DNA from: Panopea generosa | Taxonomy: Eukaryota > Mollusca > Bivalvia > Adapedonta > Hiatellidae | Direction: 5' to 3' | Length of the DNA: 64,000 bases | Assembly: GCA_029582155.1 (NCBI GenBank) | Contig: CM055903.1 | Coordinates: 45,213,769 to 45,277,768 of the forward strand | Shown: piece after piece, positions 11,504-22,789 of the stretch | Numbering within the stretch: the first letter of the stretch is position 1 | Layout of the letters: each line of letters opens with the position of its first letter | The notes under the pieces: model-generated | Told to the model about the DNA's origin: nothing | Seen by the model: the letters and a program-made list of their open reading frames with translations, nothing else | The model's database searches: none | Position numbers and translations under genes: made by a program

Positions 11504-13055
11504 ACAACATGAAAAGAGATGGCTTAGATATGGTGAAAAAAGAAATGTTTGTTTTATTTTTTAATGAAATTATTCTCTTTTAAAAATGTATATTTCTTTA
11601 TAATGTTTGCTGCTGCATGGACAAAACGCTACTACTTATGCTTACTCTTTCTGACTGCCTTACCTTCGAAAAGTATATTTTCCATGGACTGCAGTTTATA
11701 ATCAAACATGGTCTATATTTTTTGTCTACCGTATATACGGACCTGAAATAAATTATCTAAGCTTGTGTAATTGCTTTATAAACCTTTTATTTCTGAACCA
11801 AGTTTTACAACAAAGGCTTAAAATTAGACAAAGAGCATTTATAACAATATCACAATAATATTAATATATTAAGTATGCTAGACAACGTGTAGATTAGTGC
11901 GCCATGTTTCATCATAAATAACAACAACATTCCGGAAACAAGCAAGTCATTAAATCGTGAAAATAAAAATATGCTGTTTTAAATGTTCATTTTTATAAAT
12001 TCTCAAATATATAATGGTTGCCCGATGGATTTATTACTACTGTTATTAACATGTTTAAGAATAAAATCAGTTCTCGAATTGCGATCTGAATGAATTTGAC
12101 AATCATGGACTATAAAATGCCGGTGGTAGCATACACATCTTCACTGTTTCTTTTTTGCCATGTGCATCATATATAACTGACCAGTCGTGATTGTAAACAA
12201 TACATTGGCAAAGTTATAAAGGATACAAAAGTATCCAGTGATAAATGACATAGCAGTATGATATAGACGGAGCAAAGACACACTTAACAAAATCAGCATC
12301 ACGATAATTAGTAGGCTTCTTCTTAGCCGAATTATAGGGATTCCTGGCTCGATCCAAAAACTAAATTGAAGTAAGTTTACCAGTTATTAACAGAATGACT
12401 GTTGTTCTATTAAGATTCGTTTTGAGATCTTCCTCTATCAATAAAACTAGACATATCATATATATTTGTAATATGTCCTGTGTCGAAAATGGTGTAAAAT
12501 TTCGTTGAAATATTTTGTAAATGAAGGGTGAGAAAGTAAGAAAGGCTTGTTGTTGATTAAGATAAAAATTCCTTTTAAAATCCTTCGTCTGTAAATAAGA
12601 AATACTACTGTATTTTAACATTGTGAGTTAAACAATATAAATTAATTGTTTTGTCAATTTTACATACGGTATTTTGTTTGTCTTGTTTAGTATTACAACC
12701 AGATTGTAGAAGTATCTGGACAAGAACTGAAGGGAACCTATGTCCAGATTGTATATTTCATATAAATTTGGATGTCTCAGCTGCTAATTTGGGAACTTAA
12801 GTAAATGTGTTGGTTTATGTATGCAGTCATGCACAATGCTGTTGTTTTTTCTTGGTACATGGGAAATGGAGGTTCAAATTACTGCTATGACCAGAGACTT
12901 CTCTTAAATTTTAGTATAGTCCTGTGTCCTAGACGTTTCCAACATTTGTCCAGAAATATACATTTGGTTAAATCATATTTTAACATTTAAACTGCAAGAA
13001 CTCCATTTATGCTTGAATACAGTATGAATGTCTGGTGTTTTAAATTATACAAATG
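11504..13055. other. AT-rich, nothing recognisable
   Basis: No supported gene. Short frames at 12361-12990 lack domains and splice context. Confidence 0.45.
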
Positions 13056-13058
13056 GTT

Positions 13059-13245
13059 CCTTCTGTGGCAGAGTTGGCCATAGTGTTGTTGTCAAATAAC
13101 CATTTACTTCTCACCGCCGAAGTTGTCGGATCAATCTTCGCTCCGGTAGTCTACAAACATTTTGTGAGAAATTTAAGGTTACTTACAAAAGGACGGTGGC
13201 TGCACTGTGATTGGTTCCTTTGTCTTCTAAATCTGTTTTGAAATA
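13059..13245 (+). mobile_element. SINE family C, old copy
   Basis: 'ttctgtggcagagttggcca...ttacttctcaccgccgaagttgtcgga' aligns with the family C head on the minus strand at 9783. It is followed by a degraded 'ttacttacaaaaggacggtggctg' in the place of 'ttacttgcggaaggacag'. Confidence 0.5.
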
Positions 13246-13347
13246 GTTTTGAAACCCCAGTAAAAATACATACTGGCTATCTGCTCAGTGTAAACTATAG
13301 TACAGACATGTATTATGTTTATGAATAAGGCAAGAAAAATATGCAGC

Positions 13348-13420
13348 CATTGCAGACTCGAACTTGGGACCTTTCACTTACAGGTCAAGTGCTCTACCGA
13401 CTGAGCTAACCATACCGTTG
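13348..13420 (-). mobile_element. tRNA-like sequence with A and B boxes
   Basis: The minus strand reads 'tggttagctcagtcggtagagcactt...ggtcccaagttcgagtctgca', with a good A-box and B-box. The anticodon region 'gacctgtaagtg' does not form a clean stem and the acceptor arms do not pair, so it is probably a SINE head or tRNA pseudogene. Confidence 0.5.
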
Positions 13421-14476
13421 ACATATGTTTCTCTCCTAACAGTTTAGGTACACCCTGTGACATTTATATTATGCAAGAAACATTTATAACCGAAGAAAAA
13501 CCAACGTCAAAAGGTATTTTGTGACCACCATCCATTTATGTAGCTTGATTAAATAAGGCGTAAATCGACAGCTTCTTTATTATTTCGATATCCTTTCAGC
13601 TGTCCATAACTTGGGAGACGCAAAATAAAAAAAAGACTTTAAAAGGCTCCTAGAGATGTGCAAAATGTCGCACTACCATTAATGATGCTCATAACGTTTG
13701 ATTTTGTTTAGCAAACTAGGGAATTAGAGATATAGTTCCTTGAATAAAGTTTCAATCATATAATAAGTGATTTATTTATGATAAACATAATACATATTAA
13801 ATATATAATGGAAACATCTGCAATGTTATCCTAAACATATAATACATGTACTATAAAGCGTATTTAGTATTTGTTTGTTTACTATACTTATAAAATTGAA
13901 GTTCGACCCCAAGAGAGGCAATGCCTTAGTTCATATTAACTGTTTCATTATTAATTTGCCAACCTATTACAACGTCTAGTCATTTAGTTAAAAATATAAC
14001 CTTTATTATGATAAAATAAAAAATTAAAATAAGTTTACGTCTTCTTGCTTCCTTTTTTAATTTTATAATAGCATATATGATCCTTATATGTTCTATATAA
14101 AAATTACTCAGAACACGTTTTTTGGTCATTTTGTAGGTCTAATAAACCTTAGTTGTGATTATTTGCCCACATATTACAACGTATACGTTTATTGCAAATA
14201 ATTGCATCTTGCTTCCATTTTGATTTGAAAATGAGATAAAATGTATTTCGGATTTATTTTCTGTGTGCTCAATGTACAGCGTATTATTGTACCCAATTAA
14301 ATACAGCATATACAGGTAAAATCTTTTTGTTCCTGTATTGAAAAAAAGTGCATAACTCTTGTGAATGGTTAAAAAACATTATATTTGGCAGATCTTCGAC
14401 AGCAAGTGCAAATCATATATTAATTTCTTAAGTTGTATTGGAATGATGGAACTTATTCCAAGTATATAAAGATGCA
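13421..14476. other. AT-rich, nothing recognisable
   Basis: No coding, RNA or repeat structure that I can defend. Confidence 0.45.
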
Positions 14477-14478
14477 TA

Positions 14479-14712
14479 GAGTAGAACTTCGATGGATCGA
14501 ACCCGACGGGAATGAACAAAATAGTTCGAACGAAGAGTGTCAAAATACAGGTAAATATGTTGGCTGGACCTTATTTCTAGTTCGACTCGGTGTTCTAGCC
14601 ATCGGAGGTAGAATAATAGAATTTAGACAGTATTTCGGCCGGGACCAGATAAGTGTTTCGAGCCATGTGTGGTGTTCCGGCCATCCGTGTTTGAGCCAAC
14701 GAAGGTCTACTG
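14479..14712. mobile_element. 234-bp pogo/Tigger-like MITE with TA duplication
   Basis: The left end 'gagtagaacttcgatggatc' is the imperfect inverse of the right end 'gagccaacgaaggtctactg'. The inverted right end, cagtagaccttcgttggctc, matches the left at about 16 of 20 positions. TA dinucleotides flank both ends (14477-14478 and 14713-14714). Termini beginning CAGTNGAMC are typical of the pogo/Tigger group of Tc1/mariner transposons. It has no transposase, so it is a non-autonomous deletion derivative. Confidence 0.7.
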
Positions 14713-14954
14713 TATATCAAAGTGGTATGCGAAAAATATTAATCTGTTGTAACAATATAATCTTATGATATTATAACACGAAGTACTTAAAAGTTGTTTA
14801 AAAAGGATTTTGGTCAAATACCGTTTTGTTTTAGGCTTTATTAAAAACGCATGCGCTAATATAAAGATATTTGTTTCAAACAAACAACCATAATAATTAT
14901 ATTTTGAAAAACAACAACATGAATTTTCAAATATCATTTGAATATCAGTGCACT

Positions 14955-15090
14955 TATCCCGTTAACTCGGACAGTAATGCGTCCGACTATCAACCCTTGG
15001 GTCTTGAATACGAATCCCCGACGGCACCAGTATCTGTGATGATTGATTTACGGCATTATGTATTATTGTCATTCTGTCTCTTTCAAATAT
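14955..15090 (+). mobile_element. SINE family A, truncated copy
   Basis: 'cccgttaactcggacagtaatgc', 'gtccgactatcaacccttgg' and 'atacgaatccccgacggca' correspond to the family A head and first part of the body. Similarity stops soon after 'ttgtcattctgtct'. Confidence 0.68.
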
Positions 15091-16128
15091 AAGTTTATAT
15101 AATCTAATAACCTTAATAAATTTATTTATTACAGTAGCACAAAATAATCAATCTTTATCTGTTGAATGATAATAAAATAAACTTTATCAAAGTATATTGA
15201 AATTTGTAATTAAAATCATTAATATATGTTATAATTTTTCACATTAAATTTAATCAAATGATTTTAGCGTTTAAGTGAATTTCATTAATTTCTTTTTAAT
15301 ACTTCACATCAAAACCACCAAAACTTGCTTACTAAAACCAAGGACTTATATAAGTCCTTGTCAAAACGAATAGATATATCCCGAGGGCATATAACACGTC
15401 ACGCCTACTTGATCTTAGTGTCAGAGCGGAGCGATACCTGTATATTTTATCACGGTCTAAGGGAAGTAATTGGAGTCATCTCCAATATCATCAAAATGCA
15501 CAGGGGCAATTATCGGATAACTCTTGGGAAATGTCTGAAATAGTCCAGTATGCTCACATTCTTATCCACATCTTGTAACAAACCTTTACATTTAATATGT
15601 GGTCCTGTTATGATTTAACTCATTTTTTAACAAATTTATATAAGAGGAACACTCTTCCGTAACCGCTTTAATTTCTGACAGCAGCAGTCATCATGTTTTG
15701 ACATTTTTTGTCCTTGCATCAGTTTTAAGCAGACGTGGTTGATTGTAGTGATCGAAAAAATGGTTACTGCACCATACAACTCACCTTTTTGTAATCTTGT
15801 ATGTAAACATTTCAATATCAACCTAGATAGAGACCAGTTACCAAATTGAATTTTCTAAGTTATTCGTCCTTAGTGGTCCCGAGTAGGACCCGTTTTAACT
15901 GTTTCAAAATCACAGATTGACAGGTGAATAGATAAAGAGAGAAAGAAGGAAAATACGTTAAATGGAGTGTTACTTGTAAATTGGCAGTAATAATGTAATT
16001 CAGATTTCCTTATTTAGTTTCATGAACTTTTACAAGTACTTTATTGTCTCTGAAAAAATTAGAGGGCTATGATGTTTACACATTCCTTGTGGATTGGGTC
16101 ACAGTATACTAAATGAATAAAGTGTGGA
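15091..16128. other. AT-rich, nothing recognisable
   Basis: No gene or clear repeat. A short inverted pair 'aaggacttatataagtcctt' (15339-15358) makes a small hairpin only. Confidence 0.45.
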
Positions 16129-16275
16129 ACGCATAGTCCAGTGGTAGAACATCAAACCCATTGGCGGAGGGTTGTGGGTTCAATCCTCCGCCACGGCTGT
16201 ATCGTGTCCTTGAGCAACACACTTTTTCCTCTTAGTTCTTAGTACTGAGTCTACCTTGTAAGGCTTTGAGCATGA
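16129..16275 (+). mobile_element. tRNA-derived SINE, family D
   Basis: The head 'gcatagtccagtggtagaac' with B-box 'gtgggttcaatcctccgcca' is followed by 'gtgtccttgagcaacacact'. The same order is found on the minus strand at 26560-26665 ('tggtccagtggtagagcacc', 'gtgttcttgagcaaaacact'). tRNA-Gly/Glu-like head. Confidence 0.68.
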
Positions 16276-16424
16276 TTTGTTTTAAGTTGTTTCTCAATCA
16301 ATGGAAGATAAACAAGAAGTATGTGTTAGGGCAGTTTTTTCATTATTTGGATATATCATCTTTAATCTGCAATGTGTTGAAAGCATTCCAGATTAAAGTA
16401 TAATATAATATGTTGACAGTTGAG

Positions 16425-16625
16425 TGTTAAAACATAACTTTATATTTCATACTTGAATCAGCAATGAGAGACTTATGGCAATGATACACAATGTTGTAAT
16501 CTTGGAGACTGCCGGAGCGGTATTTAAACATGTAGTGTCTTATACTGGCCGAGCGAGGATTCAAACTCACTACCCCTTGATTGATAATCAGATGTGTTAC
16601 CAACTGAGCTAACCTGCCATATTTC
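16425..16625 (-). mobile_element. SINE family A, 3'-truncated copy
   Basis: The minus strand has 'gttagctcagttggtaacac', 'ctgattatcaatcaagggg' and B-box 'gagtttgaatcc', then the body 'ccataagtctctcattgctgattcaagta'. Colinear with family A but lacking its 3' half. Confidence 0.72.
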
Positions 16626-17322
16626 AACTGTTTTAACAAACTGTTTGAGTGATAGTTGCTATGTTCTTTGGGTGTGCATTGCAGAAAATATTTATATTTC
16701 TATTAATTTGTTGTATACTTCTGTAGCTTGGACCATCACGTTTGTAGGTAGCTTAGATGTGGTTATTTTTGACAACTATATCTCATCTTATTTTTATGTA
16801 AATTTATCTTATTAATACAATTACTTACTGTAATAAATTTAATTACTTTCATCCCATCATTGGTTTTATTAACCATGACCTTTGTTCAAAAACACCTTTG
16901 TGCCAGTCAAGTTATGTTAATAGACTTCCAGTCTAAATATTTTTATTTTTATTTGAATGATACACACTCTCCCAAAATACTAAAAATTGCTTATATAAAT
17001 GTTTTTTATTGAATAGTTACCATAAAATATATAGCCTATAAGGTATGTTGAATACTTCCTGTGCATAATCCATTACATTCATGGCGAAATTCGTTGTAGA
17101 GTTACAGATGGTCGAAAAGTTCAGGGTAAACTTTCGATGGAACCTGAAAAATAGAATATAATTGTTTCTATACACTAGTATAACCAGCACCTCTGTTTAA
17201 TACCTTAGAAACTTGGGGGAAAAGTGCAAGCTATATTCAATTTTGTTGGTTTGTAATCTTTTTTAAAAACTAAACAATATAATATTATTATTGTACATTT
17301 AAACCCCCAACTTTTACTTCAG
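16626..17322. other. Upstream intron or flank of the TRRAP exons
   Basis: AT-rich, without an exon that I can recognise. If the gene is complete this is the end of a long intron, because no earlier TRRAP exon is visible in 1-17322. Confidence 0.4.
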
Positions 17323-17538
17323 AAATGCAATAAGCGAGGTATAGAGCATGACGCTCCAATAGCCCGTTATTATGAGCGACTGCTCACTGTGCAGGCTCGA
17401 GGCACGCAAGCGAGCCGCCAGGTTCTACGAGATGTTCTTAAAGAGGTTCAGAACAATATGGTTCCCCATGGTCTTCTCAACAATGGGCCCTGCACACGTT
17501 TCTGGATGCTGCAGATTACTGGATATTTAGAAAAAAAT
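17323..17538 (+). CDS. TRRAP: TRRAP exon a
   Basis: Exon of 216 nt (72 codons, phase 0 to 0) between acceptor 'ttttacttcag' and donor 'gtaagt'. The frame reads KCNKRGIEHDAPIARYYERL and so on to NNMVPHGLLNN. Residues WALHTF and DYWIFRK then appear only in the +1 frame, from about 17484 to the run of seven A at 17531-17537. A missing base near 17482-17485 and an extra A in the A-run would restore the family sequence, and because they cancel, the exon length stays divisible by 3. Confidence 0.8.
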
Positions 17539-20500
17539 GTAAGTTGACGTTTTGCAAGTGTATATTCAAAACTGGCCTTAGTAGACACACGTGCGAGCAA
17601 AGGGAGGACTCAAAACAAATTTTATTTTAAAGACATTGGTTCTCGAAGTGGATTTCATGGGATGCCGAACAACACTGCAGCTGCAGCTGCTGTTGTTAAA
17701 ATAAAAATGCCTTGTATTAAAATAATCACTATGAAAATCAAGATACCAAAATGAACTTTATTTGTTGAACATTCACACGATGTGAACTTACATGCAAGAA
17801 GCAAAGGTCAAACAAGTATTAACCCCAAATAAGTTACTTCGCATGTGATAAATGTAATGTCTGTTTTATGAACATTTAACAAATAGGATGTGTTCCTGGG
17901 CAATTATTATACTGACCTTTGTTTCTGTTTCAGTTCACAGTTCAGCTGGCATTGATGGGTTTTGCAGACGTTGTGTTACACCTGTCACGTATGAATCCAG
18001 ACATGATGTATCTGCACCAGGACTGCGGCTACATCAACATTTCCTACTTTAAATTCGACATTGACGATCAAACTGGTAAATGTTGCTCTTGTTTTTGGAA
18101 TATAATTTGAATATAAAGGGTTTTGATTCATTTGTGTATATATATTAATTTTTGTACAGAAATGCAGTAACAATACAGTAGAAACATTCTGGTGTGTCTT
18201 ATCTCCATAGAGTACATGTAGGTCTGACTATAAATCTACAGGTCGTGAGTTTGAATCCCTGCCCAGCCACAGTCTTCATGGTGATCGATATACAACATTG
18301 GGTCTCATTGTGATTAGTATTTCACCACTGATTCATGTGGGAAAGTTATTACTTTCTTGCAAAGATGGACGTGCTTGAGTACTGGTTAATCTACCAGGAT
18401 CCCAGGAAAGAGAGGTTAGGTAAACGGATCGTCTGTTAGCCCTTGATGGCATAAAAATATTGTTAAATATTCAAACATGGACATATTCATTTTTTGTTTT
18501 GATGATGATTTAGACAAGAGAATGATGTGCATTAAATCCTATATAAAGAAAAACTGCACAAGGAAAGTAACACAGAAGTGTTTAAGGAACCACCTTTTGT
18601 AGTCTATATATCTGATCTGTTTCAATAGTTTAATTTAAATGTTGAACTTGAACTTTTCCAAAATCTTCACAGGTGAGCTAGATGCCAACAGACCTGTATC
18701 ATTCCGGCTGACCCCTAATATTACAGAGTTCCTGACCACAACAGGGGTCACGGGGCCATTGACGGACTCCATGGTGGCATCTGCGAGATATTTTGTGCAG
18801 CCACAGTATAAACTACCAAGCTTCTTCAGGGCAAATCTCCGGGATGAGTATATCACCTGGCATAAAAGGTAAGTGTTATTAGAGTGCCGCTGTCACTGAC
18901 TATTACTATTCTCAAACCTGTGTAAGCGCTCATCTCTGTTAACTTAAGCAGCCACTTGTCTTGAGCATTAAGCAACCTTTGCTATTTCCCACTTCTATGC
19001 TTTCAGTGCATATTTACTTGTAACAACCTGTCTTTAAAGGTCAATTTGTCTCCTTACCTTGACTTGCTGTTTAACTGCATTGTGTAAATATTCATCTGCA
19101 CAACTAAATTGAATGCTGATTGGACGTAAATTAAGTCAGGGGCAGCAAATCAAACTCTCCAAGGCCAACTTGCCAACATGACAGACAAAGGCAAAGACAA
19201 ATGAATTTATCCCTTTCATGAAAAAACTAAAAGATCAGGTTTCTGAAATCATCTTGGGTTGTTATATATAGAATTTCAGCTCAAATTCGCAACACTTATA
19301 ACTACCTGGTATCATAATCTATATATACTAAGAACATAGAATATAAAGACAATATTGGTAATAAATCCAATCTGGTATGTAGAAGCATGTTATTAGAGGA
19401 ACATCAGGGGTCCTTATCAGATTTACATGGACTTCTTCCACCAATAAAACTGGTTGCCATACATACATGTAAACATATAAAATAAACATGTTTAAAAATT
19501 TGGCATAACCCCCCCCCCCCCCCCCCTAATACAAACAAACCAAATATGTAGTAGACTTTAATTGTATGAGTCCTTAAAAGGTTGTATAAGCACATTACCA
19601 CTACTTTCCTGCAATGTCACCAGCTTGTATAACTCTTGTGTGAATCATATGACAACACATTTTTAATTTTATGATTTCTAGAAACATGAGGAGGTAACAC
19701 CAAGTACTGAGCAATCTGAAATGGAAGGGGAACAACTGATCACCATGGTGAACTTAGCTGTCTCTGCAATTACTACTCAACTGCAAAGTAAGTTATTAGT
19801 GAAGTGTTCTGTTGTTCATATACAAATGATGTATGTATAGGGGGTAGTTATTCAACAACTCTTTATAGTATGTATTCAATAGTATCTTACAGTTGGTCTC
19901 ATAATAAACTAGAAATGGTTCTAGCTTTCCCTGTTACAAACCGTTACAAGCCGTGACATTTGAGCATGCTTATTGTTCAGTTGATTCAGGGGAAGGGGAA
20001 TCATGTGACAATTATGTAAAGACATTATAGTGCTATGAATTGTGGGACAAGCAGAGAATTCCATGTTTTTACATTAGTGTATGACAATCTGGTACTTTAA
20101 TATGGAAAGGCCAGATACTTGGGTAAACTAGCCTCAAAGTGAATAATTTGAACTGACTAGGGATTTCACTTGAAGAATTTAATTTTGTCTTAACCATGGA
20201 AGCTAGCGTTGATTTTCCAATGAGTCTTTCATTTTTGGGTAACGTGTTCGGAACCTAGTGCAGATTTTCTAACCAGTCGGTTGCCATGTAGACTAAGTGA
20301 TGAATATTTATTTGTTGTCTTCATTCGTTTATAGATACATTATTACGAATATGATATTTCATTCTTTAAACAAAAATTACGCTTTAGATTTGGGTTTTTG
20401 TTAATAAACGTCCATTAGATTTTTTTGTTGGGAAGTGAATGATCAGAATCCTATTAATAAATTTCTTTCCATTTTTAACACTAACCTTTTCTTGTGTTAC

Positions 20501-20619
20501 AGATTTGGCAACATTTGAGGGAGCAGAGACCAGAGAGCAGAGTAAATACATTAGTTGCAGCAGCTTACAGTCATGATAACCTTTGCAGAATGGACCCAGC
20601 CTGGCACCCCTGGTTGTGA
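17323..20619 (+). CDS. TRRAP: TRRAP, 3' end of gene (five exons, frame-damaged)
   Basis: TRRAP (Tra1 in yeast) is a ~3,800-residue pseudokinase of the PIKK family that scaffolds SAGA and NuA4/TIP60 acetyltransferase complexes in the nucleus. Five exons at 17323-17538, 17934-18075, 18673-18868, 19682-19787 and 20503-20619 encode the end of the pseudokinase domain and the FATC tail. They are joined by canonical GT-AG introns. Recognisable blocks include RYYERLLTVQARGTQASRQV, FTVQLALMGFADVVLHLSRM, LDANRPVSFRLTPNITEFLT and the terminal NLCRMDPAWHPWL, which agrees with what I know of vertebrate TRRAP. Odd: single-base frame breaks in exons 1, 3 and 5 of this set. No in-frame stops occur in the conserved frames and protein conservation is high, which fits sequencing indels at least as well as a pseudogene. 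Earlier exons are absent from the 17 kb upstream. Confidence 0.85.
17934..18075 (+). CDS. TRRAP: TRRAP exon b
   Basis: 142 nt between acceptor 'tttctgtttcag' and donor 'gtaaat'. It begins on a codon boundary and ends with one extra base (phase 1). It encodes FTVQLALMGFADVVLHLSRM and ends ISYFKFDIDDQT, with no frame damage. The split glycine codon is completed by the next exon. Confidence 0.88.
18195..18475 (+). mobile_element. SINE family A inside a TRRAP intron
   Basis: 'ggtctgactataaatctaca', B-box 'gagtttgaatccctg', 'gatcgatatacaacattggg', 'gtgcttgagtactggttaat', 'tcaggaaagagaggttagg' and 'tgttagcccttgatggcata' follow the complete family order. It lies between exons b and c in the same orientation as the gene. 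Confidence 0.85.
18673..18868 (+). CDS. TRRAP: TRRAP exon c
   Basis: 196 nt from acceptor 'aatcttcacag' to donor 'gtaagt'. It encodes GELDANRPVSFRLTPNITEF and then LRDEYITWHK. The exon ends 'cataaaag', two bases into a codon, but the next exon only reads sensibly from a codon boundary. One A too few in the A-run just before the donor (expected 'cataaaaag') explains the mismatch. Confidence 0.82.
18876..19681. other. TRRAP intron with an 18-bp poly-C run
   Basis: Intron between exons c and d. The only distinctive feature is a run of 18 C at 19509-19526, a likely polymerase and sequencing error hotspot. Confidence 0.6.
19682..19787 (+). CDS. TRRAP: TRRAP exon d
   Basis: 106 nt from acceptor 'tgatttctag' to donor 'gtaagt'. 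It encodes KHEEVTPSTEQSEMEGEQLI then TMVNLAVSAITTQLQ and ends in phase 1. This corresponds to the variable linker before the FATC segment. Undamaged. Confidence 0.8.
19788..20502. other. TRRAP intron
   Basis: 715-bp intron bounded by 'gtaagt' and 'cttgtgttacag'. Nothing else is recognised in it. Confidence 0.6.
20503..20619 (+). CDS. TRRAP: TRRAP terminal exon (FATC tail and stop)
   Basis: Begins 'at' to complete an Asn codon (phase 1), then reads LATFEGAE. After 'gcagag' the frame must shift by one base to give ESRVNTLVAAAYSHDNLCRM and DPAWHPWL followed by TGA at 20617-20619. An extra A near 20529 is the simplest explanation. Without the shift a TGA is met at about 20573, which would remove the invariant C-terminus. 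The last 33 bases of this exon form the first unit of the adjoining minisatellite. Confidence 0.82.
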   Translation: MWQHLREQRPESRVNTLVAAAYSHDNLCRMDPAWHPWL

Positions 20620-21165
20620 AATGGCAAGGTCCTATTTATAGAAATGACCCAACATGGCACCCCTGCGGGTAAAATGGTCATGATCTGAGAATATATTTCA
20701 TATATAGAATGGACCCTGCCTGGCATCCCTGGTTGTTAAATGGTCATGATCTGAGAAAATATTCTATATTACAGAATGGACCCAGCCTGGCACCCCTGGT
20801 TGTGAAATGGTCATGATCTGAGAAAATATTCTATATATAGAATGGACCCAGCCTGGCACCCCTGGTTGTGAAATGGCCAGGATCTATATATAGAATGGAC
20901 CCAACATGGCACCCCTGCATGTAAAATGGTCATGATCTGAGAATAGATATTATATATAGAATGGACTAAGCCTGGCACCCCTGGTTGTTAAATGGCCATG
21001 ATCTGAGAAAATATTCTATATTACAGAATGGACCCAGTCTGGCACCTGGTTGTTAAATGGTCATGATCTGAGAAAATATTATATATATAGAATGGACCCA
21101 GCCTGGCACCCCTGGTTGTAAAATGGTCATGATCTGACCAAAGATCTCTAAATAAAGATATCAGT
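20587..21165. repeat. Minisatellite built from the TRRAP coding terminus, with 252-bp higher-order period
   Basis: Nine copies of 'agaatggacccagcctggca' plus its sequel start at 20587, 20640, 20706, 20773, 20839, 20892, 20958, 21025 and 21089. Spacings are 53, 66, 67, 66, then 53, 66, 67, 64, so units 5-8 repeat units 1-4 exactly 252 bp later. Unit 1 is the coding sequence for the last ten TRRAP residues and stop; the others lie in the 3' UTR. More diverged copies follow to about 21440. Confidence 0.93.
21151..21156 (+). promoter_or_regulatory. Candidate TRRAP polyadenylation signal AATAAA
   Basis: The first AATAAA downstream of the TRRAP stop, at the end of the ninth minisatellite unit. If used, the whole array is transcribed as 3' UTR. 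Position alone supports it. Confidence 0.35.
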
Positions 21166-21449
21166 GACCCTAAATGTTTGATCAAATATTCTTAATATGT
21201 AGATTGGCTACTGCCTGCCATGCTTTGCTTCGAATTTGAGTTTATCTAATCAAATATTCTAAATATAGAATAGATGTTGCCGCCTGGAATTTCAGGGTGA
21301 TCTTGATATCATATATTCCAATTATTTGTCACTGACTGGTACCTCAAAATATTTAACTGATATTGTTAATTGGAATTGACAGAATTGAATATTCTCACTA
21401 TGTTCTAAATATAGAATGGATACTGCTTGCGCGTACCTTTTGCCTTGTT

Positions 21450-22789
21450 CTACACGTTTTGTGTAAATATAATATACGGTAGTGTATAGTATTTTTTAGA
21501 TAACCTGCATTGATTAAACGACTTTAACGTATTGTTATTTAATGACAATAATGAATGAATTTCAAAAATATCTCGTGTTCTTTGTATGTTATTATCAGGG
21601 AAAACTTCTCCATATTGGTAAACTTTTGATTTCATTTTTACTTTCATAATAGTGAAGTTTTTGAAATTTTAATTTATGCTGATGGTTATTTATATATTTG
21701 TTTATGAATTTAGTTGCCCAGGGTGAAACATACATGTACATATAAATTTTAATTTTTAAATGTTGACAGATAATTGTGAATATACACGTATATTTAAAGC
21801 ATATATGTAGATGTATATATATATGGATTCAGACTGTGTGCTTTTGTGTAGTTCGAAAACATTCAGAGTTGCTATTTAGTCGTTAAGGAGTTGTGCCAGA
21901 ATGGCATATAGCGCATGGAAAGAATATCTTCATTTGCATCCTAACTCCCTCATTGAAAAAGCCAAAATCCCTCATTGCTTTGCAATGAGATTAATTCACA
22001 TGTACATATACATGAATTGTGAGTGAGTGTAGTTTTTGTTTGTCATTGTTGGTCTCTCTCAAAGCTGGGTCAAAGTTTACAGACTTCATGGGAAGATGTT
22101 AGGATTTCTCAAAATTTGAAAACTGGCTAAACACATTTTTTTCAATATGCCATGCCTGTATATACTCACTGATCCAATATTGCCAAAAAGATATCAATAA
22201 CTTTGACTGCGAGCCTAGGTAAGGCTAAAATAAATTTCTTAACAACATAAGACAACATATTTCTTGACGTATAAAATGTGTCGCGTGATTTCATTTTGAT
22301 TTCAAGTTGATCTGTTATACAGGTTTAGGTATAGTACCCCCATTGGGAAAGGAAATGCTTCCGTGGGGTAGTCGCATAATGTCAGTTATTAAAAATCCTT
22401 GTTGTATTTTCCATATTTTAATACTCATTTTTTTATTTGAATGTCATTATTGATGTATTTTGAAAGTACTGTCATGTTTTAGTTGCAAATTTAGAAAAAA
22501 AAATTGATGCTTGGAAATTACCTGCCTTACAAGACGGTAGCCAGATTTTGGTTAAAAATGCATAAAATGTCATATTTCTTTGTGCATATGGGAACATTGG
22601 AACATTTTCATGATTTTTGCAAAGTTTGGATGACATTGGGAACTGTTTGATGATGCTATAATAGTTTAAAGATGCGTAGTGATACACTGCAACACTTGGG
22701 CAGAATTTTCAAAAATGAAGGGGTGCCATCAAACTATCGAAATTGTGAAAAAGCAACCTGGTCAACCCCATGTTTTTTTCTGCATAATT
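21450..22789. other. No gene seen; diverged dispersed repeat near 22080-22350
   Basis: 22080-22350 shares ordered phrases with 40500-40760 ('atttctttcaaaactttaaaa/atttctcaaaatttgaaaa', 'atgccatgcctgtatata', 'gatgtcattttgattgcaa/gtgatttcattttgatttcaa'), so it is part of a dispersed family. The rest is AT-rich and featureless. Confidence 0.45.

Noticed and set aside
20573..20575. True TRRAP stop at the earlier TGA in the terminal exon
   Set aside because: Reading on after a one-base shift gives the invariant C-terminus and stop, so the earlier TGA is a frame artefact or damage.
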